From: Selenomonas sp.
GTDB lineage: Bacteria > Bacillota > Negativicutes > Selenomonadales > Selenomonadaceae
Length of the DNA: 64,000 nt
Direction of reading: 5' to 3'
Assembly: GCA_022482925.1 (NCBI GenBank)
Contig: JAKVOG010000012.1
Span: 1-64,000 of the forward strand
The notes beneath the pieces were generated by a model. That model saw nothing but the letters and a program-made list of their open reading frames with translations. It was not told the DNA's origin and did not search any database. Made by a program: the position numbers and the translations under genes. Shown in pieces: positions 55,279 through 64,000 of the stretch. The first letter of the stretch is position 1. Each line of letters begins with the position of its first letter.

Positions 55279-56568
55279 ATGAGATGGACTTCGTATATAG
55301 GCGTACTTTTCTTGCTTGCGGGGGTGGTGTGTGTATCTGGATGTGGATCTGATGAGTCAGGTGATGCGGCAATTCCTAGTTTTTTTGTGCAGCAGGAAGC
55401 TTCATCAGAAAAAACAGACGTTGATGTGTATTGGGATGCAACGTATTCCATGCAGGGGTATACAACCATACCGGAGGGGAATGTGTATCGCAATCTGCCT
55501 GATGGGCTGGAAGATGTCGGTAATTCGATGGGAAATACCAAATTTTTCCGTTTTGGTGAGCAGGTTCAGCCATTAGAAGGGCGTGAGCATCGCCATTTCA
55601 GTGAGGTCGGTTTTTATGATGAGACAATAACAGCGATTCATACGGTAGTGGATACCGCTGATACCAATCATTTGTCTATTATTGTAACAGATTTATTTGA
55701 AAGTGATGCAGATTGGAGTAATGTTGCCAAGAAGATCAAGGATAAGTATTTTGCTTCACACCTGGCGGTCGCTGTTATTGGTATAAAGAATCCATTTAAT
55801 GGGGATATCTTTGATGTAGGCGTAGATAACGCGAAATTTAATTACAATAGTGGTAACAATCCAGAGCGATACCGTCCGTTTTATATGTTGATTATGGGAC
55901 ATGAAGGTCAAGTCAGAGAGTTCCTGCAGCGTTGGAAGGATAAGAATCCTGGCGGAAATGAGATGCAGTATATGCTGCTGTCGGGGAACCTGATGGAGAA
56001 GGCTCCAGACTTGTCAAATATGGAAATACAGGATAGCAAGAACATATTTGCTGATGAGAAACTCAATGTAACGGATAAACGGGTGAAGGAATTCGGTATT
56101 AATGATGGTGATGAATCTGTCGAATTAAAGACGGCGTTCCATTATCAGCCTTTGCCGAATGGATGCTCAGTAGACATCAGCAAGAGTAAGCCTGTCGTGC
56201 ATGTTTATTCTCTGCAGGATGGCGAATGGAAGGATTCCGGTAAAGATGGGGATGCAGTTTTTAACATTCAGGAAAATGGATCCCAAACGGGCGATTATCA
56301 GTTGAGTTTGAAATTTACACCGGATAAGACGCTTAATAAGGATCAGATCAATCTGGTTTATGCAGCAGTCGAACCAGGTTATAACGGACTGGTATTACCA
56401 GCCTGGGTAAAACAGTGGAATATGGATAATCCGGCAGGGGTAACACCAGAGAACTTTGATGGTTCCAAGACGATTAATTTCATGCATTTGGTAGAGTCAC
56501 TGAAAGATTCAGTGTTGGATGCGGCGAAACCGGCATTGGCTAATATGACCCTATTAATTAAATATTAA
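55279..56568 (+). CDS. Lipoprotein with vWA-like MIDAS motif
   Basis: 429 residues. Signal peptide with lipobox VSGC (Cys22). VDVYWDATYSMQGYT holds Asp53-x-Thr55-x-Ser57, close to the vWA metal-site motif DxSxS, and HLSIIVTDLFESD (about 132-145) looks like the vWA beta-strand with the distal TD. The region from residue 270 is a separate beta-rich domain. It would sit outside the inner membrane and bind partners through a divalent ion. It is the first gene of the cluster, 28 bases before the next start. The vWA call is by motif only. Confidence 0.68.
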   Translation: MRWTSYIGVLFLLAGVVCVSGCGSDESGDAAIPSFFVQQEASSEKTDVDVYWDATYSMQGYTTIPEGNVYRNLPDGLEDVGNSMGNTKFFRFGEQVQPLEGREHRHFSEVGFYDETITAIHTVVDTADTNHLSIIVTDLFESDADWSNVAKKIKDKYFASHLAVAVIGIKNPFNGDIFDVGVDNAKFNYNSGNNPERYRPFYMLIMGHEGQVREFLQRWKDKNPGGNEMQYMLLSGNLMEKAPDLSNMEIQDSKNIFADEKLNVTDKRVKEFGINDGDESVELKTAFHYQPLPNGCSVDISKSKPVVHVYSLQDGEWKDSGKDGDAVFNIQENGSQTGDYQLSLKFTPDKTLNKDQINLVYAAVEPGYNGLVLPAWVKQWNMDNPAGVTPENFDGSKTINFMHLVESLKDSVLDAAKPALANMTLLIKY

Positions 56569-56596
56569 TCATCCAGATGTGGGGAGGAGTAGATTT

Positions 56597-57106
56597 ATGG
56601 ATAGAACGAAAAAAACGGTTGTGGAGATTTTGGGCATTATACTGGCATTTTGTTTGTTGGTAATTATTGTCTATTATGCAGGTTCAGGAATTTCCAAGAC
56701 ATTTTTAAAGGCCGGAGAAGTTACGCATGCGGTATGGACTAAGCATTATATGGGGTTAGTCCGGGTACTGGGAATCGTAACGTGTATTCTTACACTGGCA
56801 TGGTATTTTTTTGCCAGATTCTTTTTCAAAATCACAAATCCGTTCGGCGTGGGAAAAAGAACGATATGGGTGATCATCGGTGTAGTCAATTTGCTGGCTT
56901 GTATAGTAGTTCCTATGCTTTATGTGCATAATGATACGGTAGTCAAACTTGGAGCACCATTATATGTTTTATTCCTGCTGTTATTTGGTGTGATTGGCTA
57001 TTATTCCTGCAGCTTATTGGCAACCCCGGCGAGCTATAAATATACACCAATTGGTGCGGAAAAACTGTGGAGAGGGATGCTGAGGAAAAGGAGAACGAAG
57101 GAATGA
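56597..57106 (+). CDS. Four-helix membrane protein of the FtsZ-like cluster
   Basis: 169 residues from MDRTKKTVVEILGI (GGAGGAG site). Four predicted helices: about 8-30, 53-78, 88-110 and 118-143, with a basic C-terminal tail KLWRGMLRKRRTKE facing the cytoplasm. No known domain recognised. The last codons overlap the FtsZ-like start (ATGA), so the two are translationally coupled. It is a likely membrane anchor for the downstream cytoplasmic proteins. Confidence 0.7.
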   Translation: MDRTKKTVVEILGIILAFCLLVIIVYYAGSGISKTFLKAGEVTHAVWTKHYMGLVRVLGIVTCILTLAWYFFARFFFKITNPFGVGKRTIWVIIGVVNLLACIVVPMLYVHNDTVVKLGAPLYVLFLLLFGVIGYYSCSLLATPASYKYTPIGAEKLWRGMLRKRRTKE

Positions 57107-58605
57107 GCTATTATTTTATTTCAATTGGTGGTTCGGGAGCAAAGGTAATGGAAGCTGTTACGCATTTATGTGCTGCGGGAATGCTTCCAACAGAAGAAAA
57201 ATTATATATCATGTCAATTGATCCGGATGTGGGAAACGGTAATCTGGCACGCAGCAGTGCAGCGCTGCATTGCTATAATAGCTTCCAGTTGTTTAAGACC
57301 GGTGCGGATACACCATTGTTCAAGAATAAGGTGGAACTGGCGAATCCTTTCGTTTGGAATCCGACTGAGCATGATAAATGCCTGGATGATGTAATGTCTT
57401 ATCAGGCGTATAGGGGGACGCCAATTGGTGATCTTTATGAAGTCCTTTATACCAAGAAAGAGCGCAGTACGCTGTTAAATGAAGGCTTCCGTGGTCATCC
57501 ATCCATTGGTGCTGCCGTCATGGCAAAGAAGGTAGCTATGGATAAAGATACGGCAGAACTGAGCAGTGATGATGAACCGTGGAAACGGTTTAAGATGCTG
57601 GTCAATCAGGATGCAAAGTCGGGATCGGTTGCTCGTATATTTTTAGCTGGTTCTGTGTTCGGTGGTACAGGAGCTGCTGGTATGCCGACAATTGCGAAAC
57701 TTTTGCAGCAGACCTTTAAGACGCTTTATGATGAGGGGAAGGTACTGCTTGGTGGTGCACTTATCCTGCCATATTTCTCATTCTCACCAACGCGTACTGA
57801 TTCACTTACTGGACAGGTTTATGCGTCTTCGGAGAACTTTTTGACGAATACGCAGGCTGCGTTGAAATACTATTCGGTGAAGAATAAAGATGAGGATATT
57901 TATCATTCTATGTATTTCATTGGGGATAATATATTAGCTCCAGTACAGAAATTCAGTGTAGGATCCTCCAGCCAGGAAAACGATGCACATGTGGTGGATC
58001 TCTATGGTGCGCTTGCTGCCATAGATTTCTTCCAGACTGATGTGACTAAGTTAAAGAAATGTTCGTATATTACGCATGCGGACGATAATCGTTTCAGCTG
58101 GAGTGATTTCCCTAATCTGGTTTTCAAGGATTTGAATGGGAATGAAGAGTCAATTCCGTTGAAGGATCGATTTGCGCAGTATATCCGGTTTATTTTTGCA
58201 TATGTGCATCTGGTTAAGCCGGTGCTGAAGGATTTGAGTGCAGGTCATCTGAAAGATTATCAGTATCCGTGGTTTATCGATTATCTGGAGGACCTGAATA
58301 TTGATACGCTGGAAGTAAAGAATTTTGAGGAGTATACAGAGTGCTTTGTTCGTTGGTTGCTGCAGTTGGAAGGCAAGGAGCAGCATACGCGCAATATAGA
58401 GCTGGTTCACCCAATGGTTATTGCCGGTCTTAATCCGGCAAGTATTCATGGAGAGCTTTTTGCGAATTGTGTGATTGGCGAGGATAGTAAGATTACGATT
58501 CATGAGTTATGGTACCGGTTGACGGAAAGTGACTGTCGCGATGAGTATGCAGATGGATTTGGCCGATTCCTGCGTGTATTATATGATTGCTGTGAGAAGA
58601 GATAA
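57103..58605 (+). CDS. Tubulin/FtsZ-like GTPase (Tubulin_2/FtsZl-type)
   Basis: 500 residues. The N-terminal GGSGAKVMEAVTHL (residues 9-22) matches the FtsZ/tubulin nucleotide-loop start. LYIMSIDPDVGNGN fits the second loop. IFLAGSVFGGTGAAGMPTIAKLL (about 178-200, partly quoted) is the tubulin signature GGTG-G/A-x-G. ALILPYFSFSP follows, as in FtsZ strand S6. It lacks the FtsZ C-terminal tail and is longer than FtsZ. The family has been reported next to vWA proteins and proposed to remodel membranes. Coupled to the membrane gene before it. Confidence 0.78.
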   Translation: MSYYFISIGGSGAKVMEAVTHLCAAGMLPTEEKLYIMSIDPDVGNGNLARSSAALHCYNSFQLFKTGADTPLFKNKVELANPFVWNPTEHDKCLDDVMSYQAYRGTPIGDLYEVLYTKKERSTLLNEGFRGHPSIGAAVMAKKVAMDKDTAELSSDDEPWKRFKMLVNQDAKSGSVARIFLAGSVFGGTGAAGMPTIAKLLQQTFKTLYDEGKVLLGGALILPYFSFSPTRTDSLTGQVYASSENFLTNTQAALKYYSVKNKDEDIYHSMYFIGDNILAPVQKFSVGSSSQENDAHVVDLYGALAAIDFFQTDVTKLKKCSYITHADDNRFSWSDFPNLVFKDLNGNEESIPLKDRFAQYIRFIFAYVHLVKPVLKDLSAGHLKDYQYPWFIDYLEDLNIDTLEVKNFEEYTECFVRWLLQLEGKEQHTRNIELVHPMVIAGLNPASIHGELFANCVIGEDSKITIHELWYRLTESDCRDEYADGFGRFLRVLYDCCEKR

Positions 58606-58619
58606 GGAGGCAGGAAAGA

Positions 58620-61600
58620 ATGGCAAATCAATATTATCCATTATTACCGAAACTGAAGGAGAATTCAGCAGTTACTCCGGATAAAGTCAGCATCTGGGAA
58701 GATGAGACTTATGATTTTTTGGACAGCCTGATCAAGAGCCTGGCTGTTAGTGGTGATATCACGGATATGGGAAGTATCGATTCTATTCCAGATGTGTGGG
58801 CGCGTCCGCTGTTGTTTGAGATGGCTTTATTTGATAAACAGAATACAGCTGAGCAGCAGTTCGTGCAGGGATTGCATAAGCGAGTTGTTGGCGAATGGCG
58901 CAGCTTGCTGGCAATGCTGGCATTGAATGATATCAAGCATTTGAACTTACGGGCACAGGAAGTTCGTATTGACGGTGGCAATAATGCCAGCAGCATTGAA
59001 CGTATTCTGAAAAATCTGGCACCGGGCAAAGCCATTAGCGACGATACTGGCTGGGATGTAGTTTATGTTATTTTTTATCGCGAGGTGCCGATCGCGATGA
59101 CTTCACCAACGACGTTGGTTTCAGCTGCTGCGGATTATATGAATGCATTCGCGGGGGATTTACCTCAACCATGGAGTGATAATGGCAGTTATCTGGTCGA
59201 CCCGATTCCATATTTGACAGACGAAGATTTGAGCTGTTTGTATGCCTGGTTGCAGAAACTGCGAGAGAATTTGAATGCGTATGTACGGAATAAGGATGAT
59301 AATGAGGCCTATCTTATGACGCAGGAACGGATTGAGGATTACTGCCGTGCGATAGAGCAGCAGTATCGTGGCCGGCAATTACAGGGCAGCTATAAATTCA
59401 ATGAGGGCTGGCTGAAGATAAATGCGGGCTTGTTCCGTTCACTCGATCTTTCTATTCAGGCGAAGGAAGCAACCGCTGAAGATTCGGCTGTACGCATTAA
59501 GCCGTCGCGGGAGTCTACAACGGGTAAGGATATCCTGCTGATTTCACCGGATATGCTGAGCGAAGTTGCTGCTGCCTGGAATATTCCTATGACGCAATTG
59601 GTAGTATGGCAGGGAATCACGGCTAATGATATTCGTGAAGACAGCTTGTATAACGGAGCGGGACAGATTGGCTCCGTTATACTGAAGAATGCGGAATATC
59701 GCCGCCCGGAAGAATTCTTTACCGAGTCGATGGCCGTTATGGAGCCGCGGAATGCTTTGAAGGGAACGATGAAGGTCCGGGGGGAGGAACTGCTGGCCTC
59801 AGAGAATCTCAGCATCGTTTTACCGATACGGCAGGAACTGCTGGAGTATTTTACGACAGAAGATATTGCGGATCGGGTAAGTATCGAGAATACACCAGAA
59901 GAGATCCTGGTTCATTTTGCGTTCCCACTATCTGGGACTGGTATGAATTATCGTGATTACGATTATGTCAAACATTATTCCAAGAAAGAGCTGGTCTATC
60001 TACAGAAGAACGTGCCGGTTATTGAGATCTGGCCAAATATCCGGCGGGATGGCTGGAAGAAGTACTATCTGTACTATGAGAATTCGGAAGCACAGAACAA
60101 GGAAAGCTTTGAAGCCGGTAAGGATTTCTTTTATGTGACACCATGGACTTATGGCGTAGAAAATTCTGCTGATGTGCCAGAAAATGGACTGGCAAATCAG
60201 TATACTGCCCGGTTGCAGGATTTTCCGGAAGTCCTGCGCTGTACGGTCAACAGCTCGGTTCAGGGAAATGTGCGCAGTATGACTGTGGATATTGGCATGC
60301 TGTTGCTTGATCGTCCCAAACAGGCAGTAGTCAATGCATTGACGAAATGGCAAGTAGGTATTGATTTTGGTACATCCAGTACGATGCTCTATTATAAAGA
60401 CAATACACAGGAACCAAAACCACTGGCTTTTGAACCGAATTTGTTCCAGGTTACAGAGAGTGGTGCAGCACGCAACAATACCTGGTACACCTTTATTCCG
60501 GCGGCATCAATTCAGGAAGACGGATCGTTCTTAAGTATTTTCCATCTTTTGAATACGAAGAAGGTCCATGATGTGATCCGGCCATTGCAGGACGGACATA
60601 TCTTTGCATTGAGCAAGAAGCTTATGGATGCGAATCGTACGGATCCAGGCACGATTGATGCAAATCTCAAGTGGCAGTCGGATGATACAGGCCGGTATAA
60701 GGCTACGGCTTATCTTGAGCAGATCTGCATGCAGAGTGCTGTAGAAGCAGCACTGGCAGGTGCTGCAGAAGTGAAGTGGAATTTCTCTTATCCAGCAGCA
60801 TTCTCCGATGAGGAGCGGGAGTCATTCCGGAAGATGTGCCTGAAGGCAATCATGAATGCAGATGAGGATACTTGCTTCAAGGGAACGCCGAATTTCCTGG
60901 ATACACAACTGGAAAGTGTAGCTACGGCATTGCATTTCAATAAGCTGAATAATAGTGATACGAATTTCGGTGATGGCGCGATTTGTCTGGATATCGGTGC
61001 CGGGACGACAGACATTTCAGTGATCAGTGGACGTCCGGGACGGATTGTCTATCATTCGTCTATCCGCTTTGCCGGGCGGTATTTGTTTGGCCCGGTATAT
61101 CGTTATAAATATGACGTGAAGGACTTGAAGTACGATCGCGAGCTTACTGGAATCGGCTTTGCTGAATATGATGCCGATATGCGTGAGAATAGCGAGAGCT
61201 ATCTTGAGAAACTGGCCAATGATACAGGCAGCGACAAGACGAAAGAGATGTTGCAGAAATCACAGTTCGGCATGGCGGGAATCTTCTATTATGTCGGAAA
61301 GATACTGGCTAAGCTTCATGAGAAGGGTATCTATGGGGAAGACCATGTTCCAGACATCTATGTGGGCGGAAATGGTTCTCGTGCTTTTTATTGGCTTACT
61401 GGTGGCGGAATATTTGACAGCAACAGTGTAAGGATGCGTGTGCTGAAAAAAATGCTGGAAGAAGCTTCTGGATTAGATAATAGCTATGCGTTTGATATTT
61501 ATCTCAGTGATAAACCAAAAATTGAAGTGGCAAGCGGTATGATTGAAGAAAGACCGCGCCATCGTTTGTTTGACGAAGAAGAGATGCAGCAGAATCTCTT

Positions 61601-61952
61601 CGGAGATACAGAGGATGAATATGTCTTTAGCTCGGTCCTTTGTGGTGAAGACTACAAGCTTAATGGGGAAATACATGACAAGGACTCCTTCATATCAGCC
61701 AGAGATATTTCTGCCGGTATTGAGATTGAGGAACTACTGGAGTTCCAGGGTTTTCTTGAGAAATTCAACAAAAATCGTAAGAGTGATTGGTTGAATGGTA
61801 TTCTCCTTACGGATGACCAGTTGCGAGAGGTTCGGAAACGTGTTTATAACTACTATATTGCAGAGAAGGGGAAAGATATCAAGGAGATTCATGTTGAGCC
61901 GGTATTCATATTGGCCTTGAAGAAATTAATGGAGATGTTGATCAATGACTGA
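58620..61952 (+). CDS. Large protein with C-terminal Hsp70/actin-like ATPase domain
   Basis: 1,110 residues. Residues 1-575 have no recognised domain. Residues about 577-1000 form an actin/Hsp70-type ATPase: phosphate-1 WQVGIDFGTSSTMLYY (577-592), phosphate-2 CLDIGAGTTDISVISG (789-804) and adenosine motif DIYVGGNGSRAFYWLTGGG (912-930). No Hsp70 substrate-binding domain follows. GGAGGCAGG site; start 58620. Cytoplasmic by sequence. It may be a filament or switch partner of the tubulin-like protein. Eight-base overlap with the next gene. Confidence 0.8.
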   Translation: MANQYYPLLPKLKENSAVTPDKVSIWEDETYDFLDSLIKSLAVSGDITDMGSIDSIPDVWARPLLFEMALFDKQNTAEQQFVQGLHKRVVGEWRSLLAMLALNDIKHLNLRAQEVRIDGGNNASSIERILKNLAPGKAISDDTGWDVVYVIFYREVPIAMTSPTTLVSAAADYMNAFAGDLPQPWSDNGSYLVDPIPYLTDEDLSCLYAWLQKLRENLNAYVRNKDDNEAYLMTQERIEDYCRAIEQQYRGRQLQGSYKFNEGWLKINAGLFRSLDLSIQAKEATAEDSAVRIKPSRESTTGKDILLISPDMLSEVAAAWNIPMTQLVVWQGITANDIREDSLYNGAGQIGSVILKNAEYRRPEEFFTESMAVMEPRNALKGTMKVRGEELLASENLSIVLPIRQELLEYFTTEDIADRVSIENTPEEILVHFAFPLSGTGMNYRDYDYVKHYSKKELVYLQKNVPVIEIWPNIRRDGWKKYYLYYENSEAQNKESFEAGKDFFYVTPWTYGVENSADVPENGLANQYTARLQDFPEVLRCTVNSSVQGNVRSMTVDIGMLLLDRPKQAVVNALTKWQVGIDFGTSSTMLYYKDNTQEPKPLAFEPNLFQVTESGAARNNTWYTFIPAASIQEDGSFLSIFHLLNTKKVHDVIRPLQDGHIFALSKKLMDANRTDPGTIDANLKWQSDDTGRYKATAYLEQICMQSAVEAALAGAAEVKWNFSYPAAFSDEERESFRKMCLKAIMNADEDTCFKGTPNFLDTQLESVATALHFNKLNNSDTNFGDGAICLDIGAGTTDISVISGRPGRIVYHSSIRFAGRYLFGPVYRYKYDVKDLKYDRELTGIGFAEYDADMRENSESYLEKLANDTGSDKTKEMLQKSQFGMAGIFYYVGKILAKLHEKGIYGEDHVPDIYVGGNGSRAFYWLTGGGIFDSNSVRMRVLKKMLEEASGLDNSYAFDIYLSDKPKIEVASGMIEERPRHRLFDEEEMQQNLFGDTEDEYVFSSVLCGEDYKLNGEIHDKDSFISARDISAGIEIEELLEFQGFLEKFNKNRKSDWLNGILLTDDQLREVRKRVYNYYIAEKGKDIKEIHVEPVFILALKKLMEMLIND

Positions 61953-62898
61953 AAATAGATGGAGGCGTCAACTGCTGGCAATCAGTACATTGAGTGCTGG
62001 TTGCTTGTGGCAGGGAATGGATTTAGCGGTGGCAGCAGGTAATCAACTGGATGAGCCGGATTTTGCACCAGCCCCACATGGCGGTCCGGACTTGCCACCG
62101 GATATGACCGGGATTTTTGGTGGATTGATGACTACGGATCTTGTTCTATGTGCGGTCGCAGGAGTTTTCTTGTTTTTGTGCCTTATTCTGTTTGTATTGT
62201 ATTTACGGCAAAGTAGTTCCATCAAGCGGTTGCATGATGAACAACGGAAAATGCGTAGGGAACTGGATGATTTGCATAATAAACTGACTCAGATGCATAA
62301 CGCGTCCAGACAGGACCAGTATATGGCTGATAAAAGCTATGATCCGGATGATAGGGTGGCGATTATTGCTGGAGGACATAGGGTTCAGCAGGCACGTCAA
62401 TATGAACAGGCTTCGTTGGCTTCAGACACGACTAATCGTCCACCAATGCCATCGGCTGTTGGCAGACCGGCTCCAGCTGCTGTTGTTGAGGATTTTCTGG
62501 CTGAGTATAATCGGTTCATGAATCAGTCACTGACGGGGCTGGCGATGAAACAGGCTAGAGAAGCTTTGATTGCTAAGTACCGGGTAAGAACGTTTTCTTG
62601 CCAGAATGCCGCTGAGCGTGCGTACCAGCCAACGATGGCGCCGGATTATCAGAGTGTAGAGACCGGCGGAGATTATTGGGCTGTTCAGATCAGTGAACGA
62701 GAGGGCTGTTATGTCGTTCCCAATCCAAAGGTGACTTATGAATCACAGATTCATGGTGCTGGTGGCATGAAAGAGGCATTTGCTTCTAATTATCATGGCG
62801 GTTCTTTTGGGCATATAAAAGTCATTATTCCGGCTCGTTTTACTTGTGTCAATAATCATTGGACTGTACTTGCACCAGGAAAAATCGAAGTGTATTAA
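61945..62898 (+). CDS. Membrane coiled-coil protein of the FtsZ-like cluster
   Basis: 317 residues. The N-terminus RWRRQLLAISTLSAGC resembles a signal peptide with a lipobox-like end (Cys20). A Pro-rich segment (PAPHGGPDLPPDM) and a membrane helix (64-87) follow, then a short coiled coil (about 90-120, KRLHDEQRKMRRELDDLHNK) and a disordered Pro/Ala linker. The C-terminal domain (about 180-317) has FLAEYNRFMNQSLTGLAMKQ and ends in a beta-rich region. It overlaps the preceding gene by eight bases. Not recognised; topology suggests it links envelope and cytoplasm. Confidence 0.7.
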   Translation: MTENRWRRQLLAISTLSAGCLWQGMDLAVAAGNQLDEPDFAPAPHGGPDLPPDMTGIFGGLMTTDLVLCAVAGVFLFLCLILFVLYLRQSSSIKRLHDEQRKMRRELDDLHNKLTQMHNASRQDQYMADKSYDPDDRVAIIAGGHRVQQARQYEQASLASDTTNRPPMPSAVGRPAPAAVVEDFLAEYNRFMNQSLTGLAMKQAREALIAKYRVRTFSCQNAAERAYQPTMAPDYQSVETGGDYWAVQISEREGCYVVPNPKVTYESQIHGAGGMKEAFASNYHGGSFGHIKVIIPARFTCVNNHWTVLAPGKIEVY

Positions 62899-62922
62899 GC
62901 ATTCAGAGAGAGGATTTATTTT

Positions 62923-64000
62923 ATGGAGGAGAATAAGGTGCGTTCAGTTCGGGATATATTCCGCCAAATTCTGGATGAAGATAGGAATTTGTTGAACAGT
63001 CGGGATGAATTGAGTAAGAAACTGGAGCAGGAAGTACCGGCCGCATTGACGCGGGATATGAAACCAATCCAGACGGCGCTTCAGCAGAATATAGGAGAGC
63101 TGTTTCTTGCGACTCCGTCAGACGATGCTGAAAAACAAGCCGCGGTTTGTCAACAGGCAGAAGAACTGCTACAGCAGGATGGTATGTTGCAAAATCGGGC
63201 GGCTGATGTTGTTAGTACATTTGCTTATGCAATGGGCTGGAATGATGAGCCTGAGGTAGTACGCACAGAAGAAGATCCGGGTGATCCGCTTCAGGATGAG
63301 GTGCCGAAAGAAGCTGAGGTACAGTTGGTACCGGCTTCATGGACTTGTGCCTGTGGCACAGAGAATACAGGCCGTTTTTGTACCTCCTGTGGAGCACCTC
63401 AAGCCGGTATAGAGGATACGCCAGATCCTGGTCAGACAGGCTGGACTTGTACCTGCGGACAGCAGAATACGGGCCGGTTTTGTATTTCTTGCGGAAGTGT
63501 GCAGCCTGGCGTGGCGGATACAGGGCAGAGCAGCGCGATGACTACGTTAGCTATGCAACCGATTGATCCGGTTAATGCATATCCCAATTCCTCAATCGGG
63601 CTCCAGCCGCCCATGTATCAGGCGCCACCGAAAGACAATAAAGCAAAGATCCTGTTGGTTGCGGCTATTGTTGCTTTGTCGGCTGTATTAGTCTTTTTTG
63701 TCGTGCGTGGTATTGGCAGCTCTGCAACAGGGGATTCATCCTATAGTTCAGTGGGGAAAACTGCAGGTGATAAGAAAACACCAACGGTTGATTCGGATCT
63801 TTCATTGGGGGGGGTATCTATTGGTTATAGTGTAGATAAACTTCATGAAGTGCTGGGAAATGAAAAAGAGCAGCGTAAGGGGGATTATGGAACTACCGTA
63901 TACGTTTATACTGGCATCAAAGTGGCAGTGAAAGATGGCCTGATTGTAGGACTGACTTCCGATGGTACTGATGTCAAGACTAAACGGGATCTACATGAAG
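62923..64000 (+). CDS. Double zinc-ribbon membrane protein, partial at window end
   Basis: An open frame of at least 359 codons from ATG 62923 runs off the window. Residues 1-110 are helical (KKLEQEVPAALTRDMKP). Two zinc ribbons follow: WTCACGTENTGRFCTSCG and WTCTCGQQNTGRFCISCG (about 140-195). A membrane helix KILLVAAIVALSAVLVFFVV is at about 241-262. The extracytoplasmic end has LSLGGVSIGYSVDKLHEVLG, a pattern similar to IGATQAEAEKVFG in the secreted protein at 23566. The zinc ribbons are predicted to be cytoplasmic. It lies 24 bases after the previous gene, in the same operon. Confidence 0.8.
   Translation, partial: MEENKVRSVRDIFRQILDEDRNLLNSRDELSKKLEQEVPAALTRDMKPIQTALQQNIGELFLATPSDDAEKQAAVCQQAEELLQQDGMLQNRAADVVSTFAYAMGWNDEPEVVRTEEDPGDPLQDEVPKEAEVQLVPASWTCACGTENTGRFCTSCGAPQAGIEDTPDPGQTGWTCTCGQQNTGRFCISCGSVQPGVADTGQSSAMTTLAMQPIDPVNAYPNSSIGLQPPMYQAPPKDNKAKILLVAAIVALSAVLVFFVVRGIGSSATGDSSYSSVGKTAGDKKTPTVDSDLSLGGVSIGYSVDKLHEVLGNEKEQRKGDYGTTVYVYTGIKVAVKDGLIVGLTSDGTDVKTKRDLHE

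Overview
The window reads as a chromosomal segment of a diderm Firmicute of the Negativicutes, most likely a Selenomonadaceae relative (Selenomonas/Mitsuokella type). This is inferred from the mix of Firmicutes-style regulation (two T-box leaders, many intrinsic terminators, a cre-like site) with a mid-GC genome, a long IleS2-type IleRS, an NadABC operon, cobalamin genes and LarA. No database search was possible, so the family assignment is tentative.

Layout. 1-3.5 kb: a 5S rRNA gene, then two paralogous soluble methyl-accepting signalling proteins split by an IS30 element. 3.5-11.2 kb: a SpeD-like protein lacking the pyruvoyl serine, an MFS exporter, lgt, a cobB-cobD-cobC cobalamin cluster, rplM-rpsI and a double-glycine leader peptide gene. 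11.3-29.3 kb: T-box-ileS, a CsoR-type regulator and an HPt protein, a thioesterase, T-box-leuA, larA, a hydrolase, dtd, an M29 aminopeptidase, a secreted protein with yitT, a PPIase lipoprotein, a GIY-YIG protein, greA, lysS and bioY. 29.4-35.8 kb: a lipoprotein gene whose terminator T-tract is split by a group II intron, an ABC transporter of the TrpXYZ/DUF534 type, and a 0.9 kb non-coding repeat. 35.9-44.5 kb: divergent pbuX/xpt, nadABC, a second IS30 and metY. 44.7-51.4 kb: a Tat-secreted flavoprotein, an IS110 element with a candidate bridge-RNA region, a PdxA-family gene, and a DapA-family gene cut by IS256. 51.5-54 kb: a Met/His-tailed membrane protein with a two-component system. 54.5-64 kb: a more AT-rich cluster.

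Two things stand out. First, 55.3-64.0 kb is a tight operon encoding a vWA-like lipoprotein, a four-helix membrane protein, a tubulin/FtsZ-like protein, a 1,110-residue protein with a C-terminal Hsp70/actin-type ATPase fold, a membrane coiled-coil protein and a double zinc-ribbon membrane protein. It looks like an envelope-associated machine combining tubulin-like and actin-like nucleotide switches. Second, three dispersed non-coding elements (about 0.3, 0.74 and 0.9 kb) share terminal inverted repeats and internal hairpins whose arms co-vary between copies. They are probably a family of structured mobile or RNA elements. A twin-hairpin module from the largest copy also lies beside the 5S gene.

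Sequence quality. Many housekeeping genes (lysS with about nine, greA, the PPIase gene, cobC, ileS, pbuX, lgt, the MFS gene) carry single-base frameshifts, mostly +1 insertions, with protein sequence conserved on both sides. I treat these as probable sequencing errors and give full-length coordinates, noting each break.
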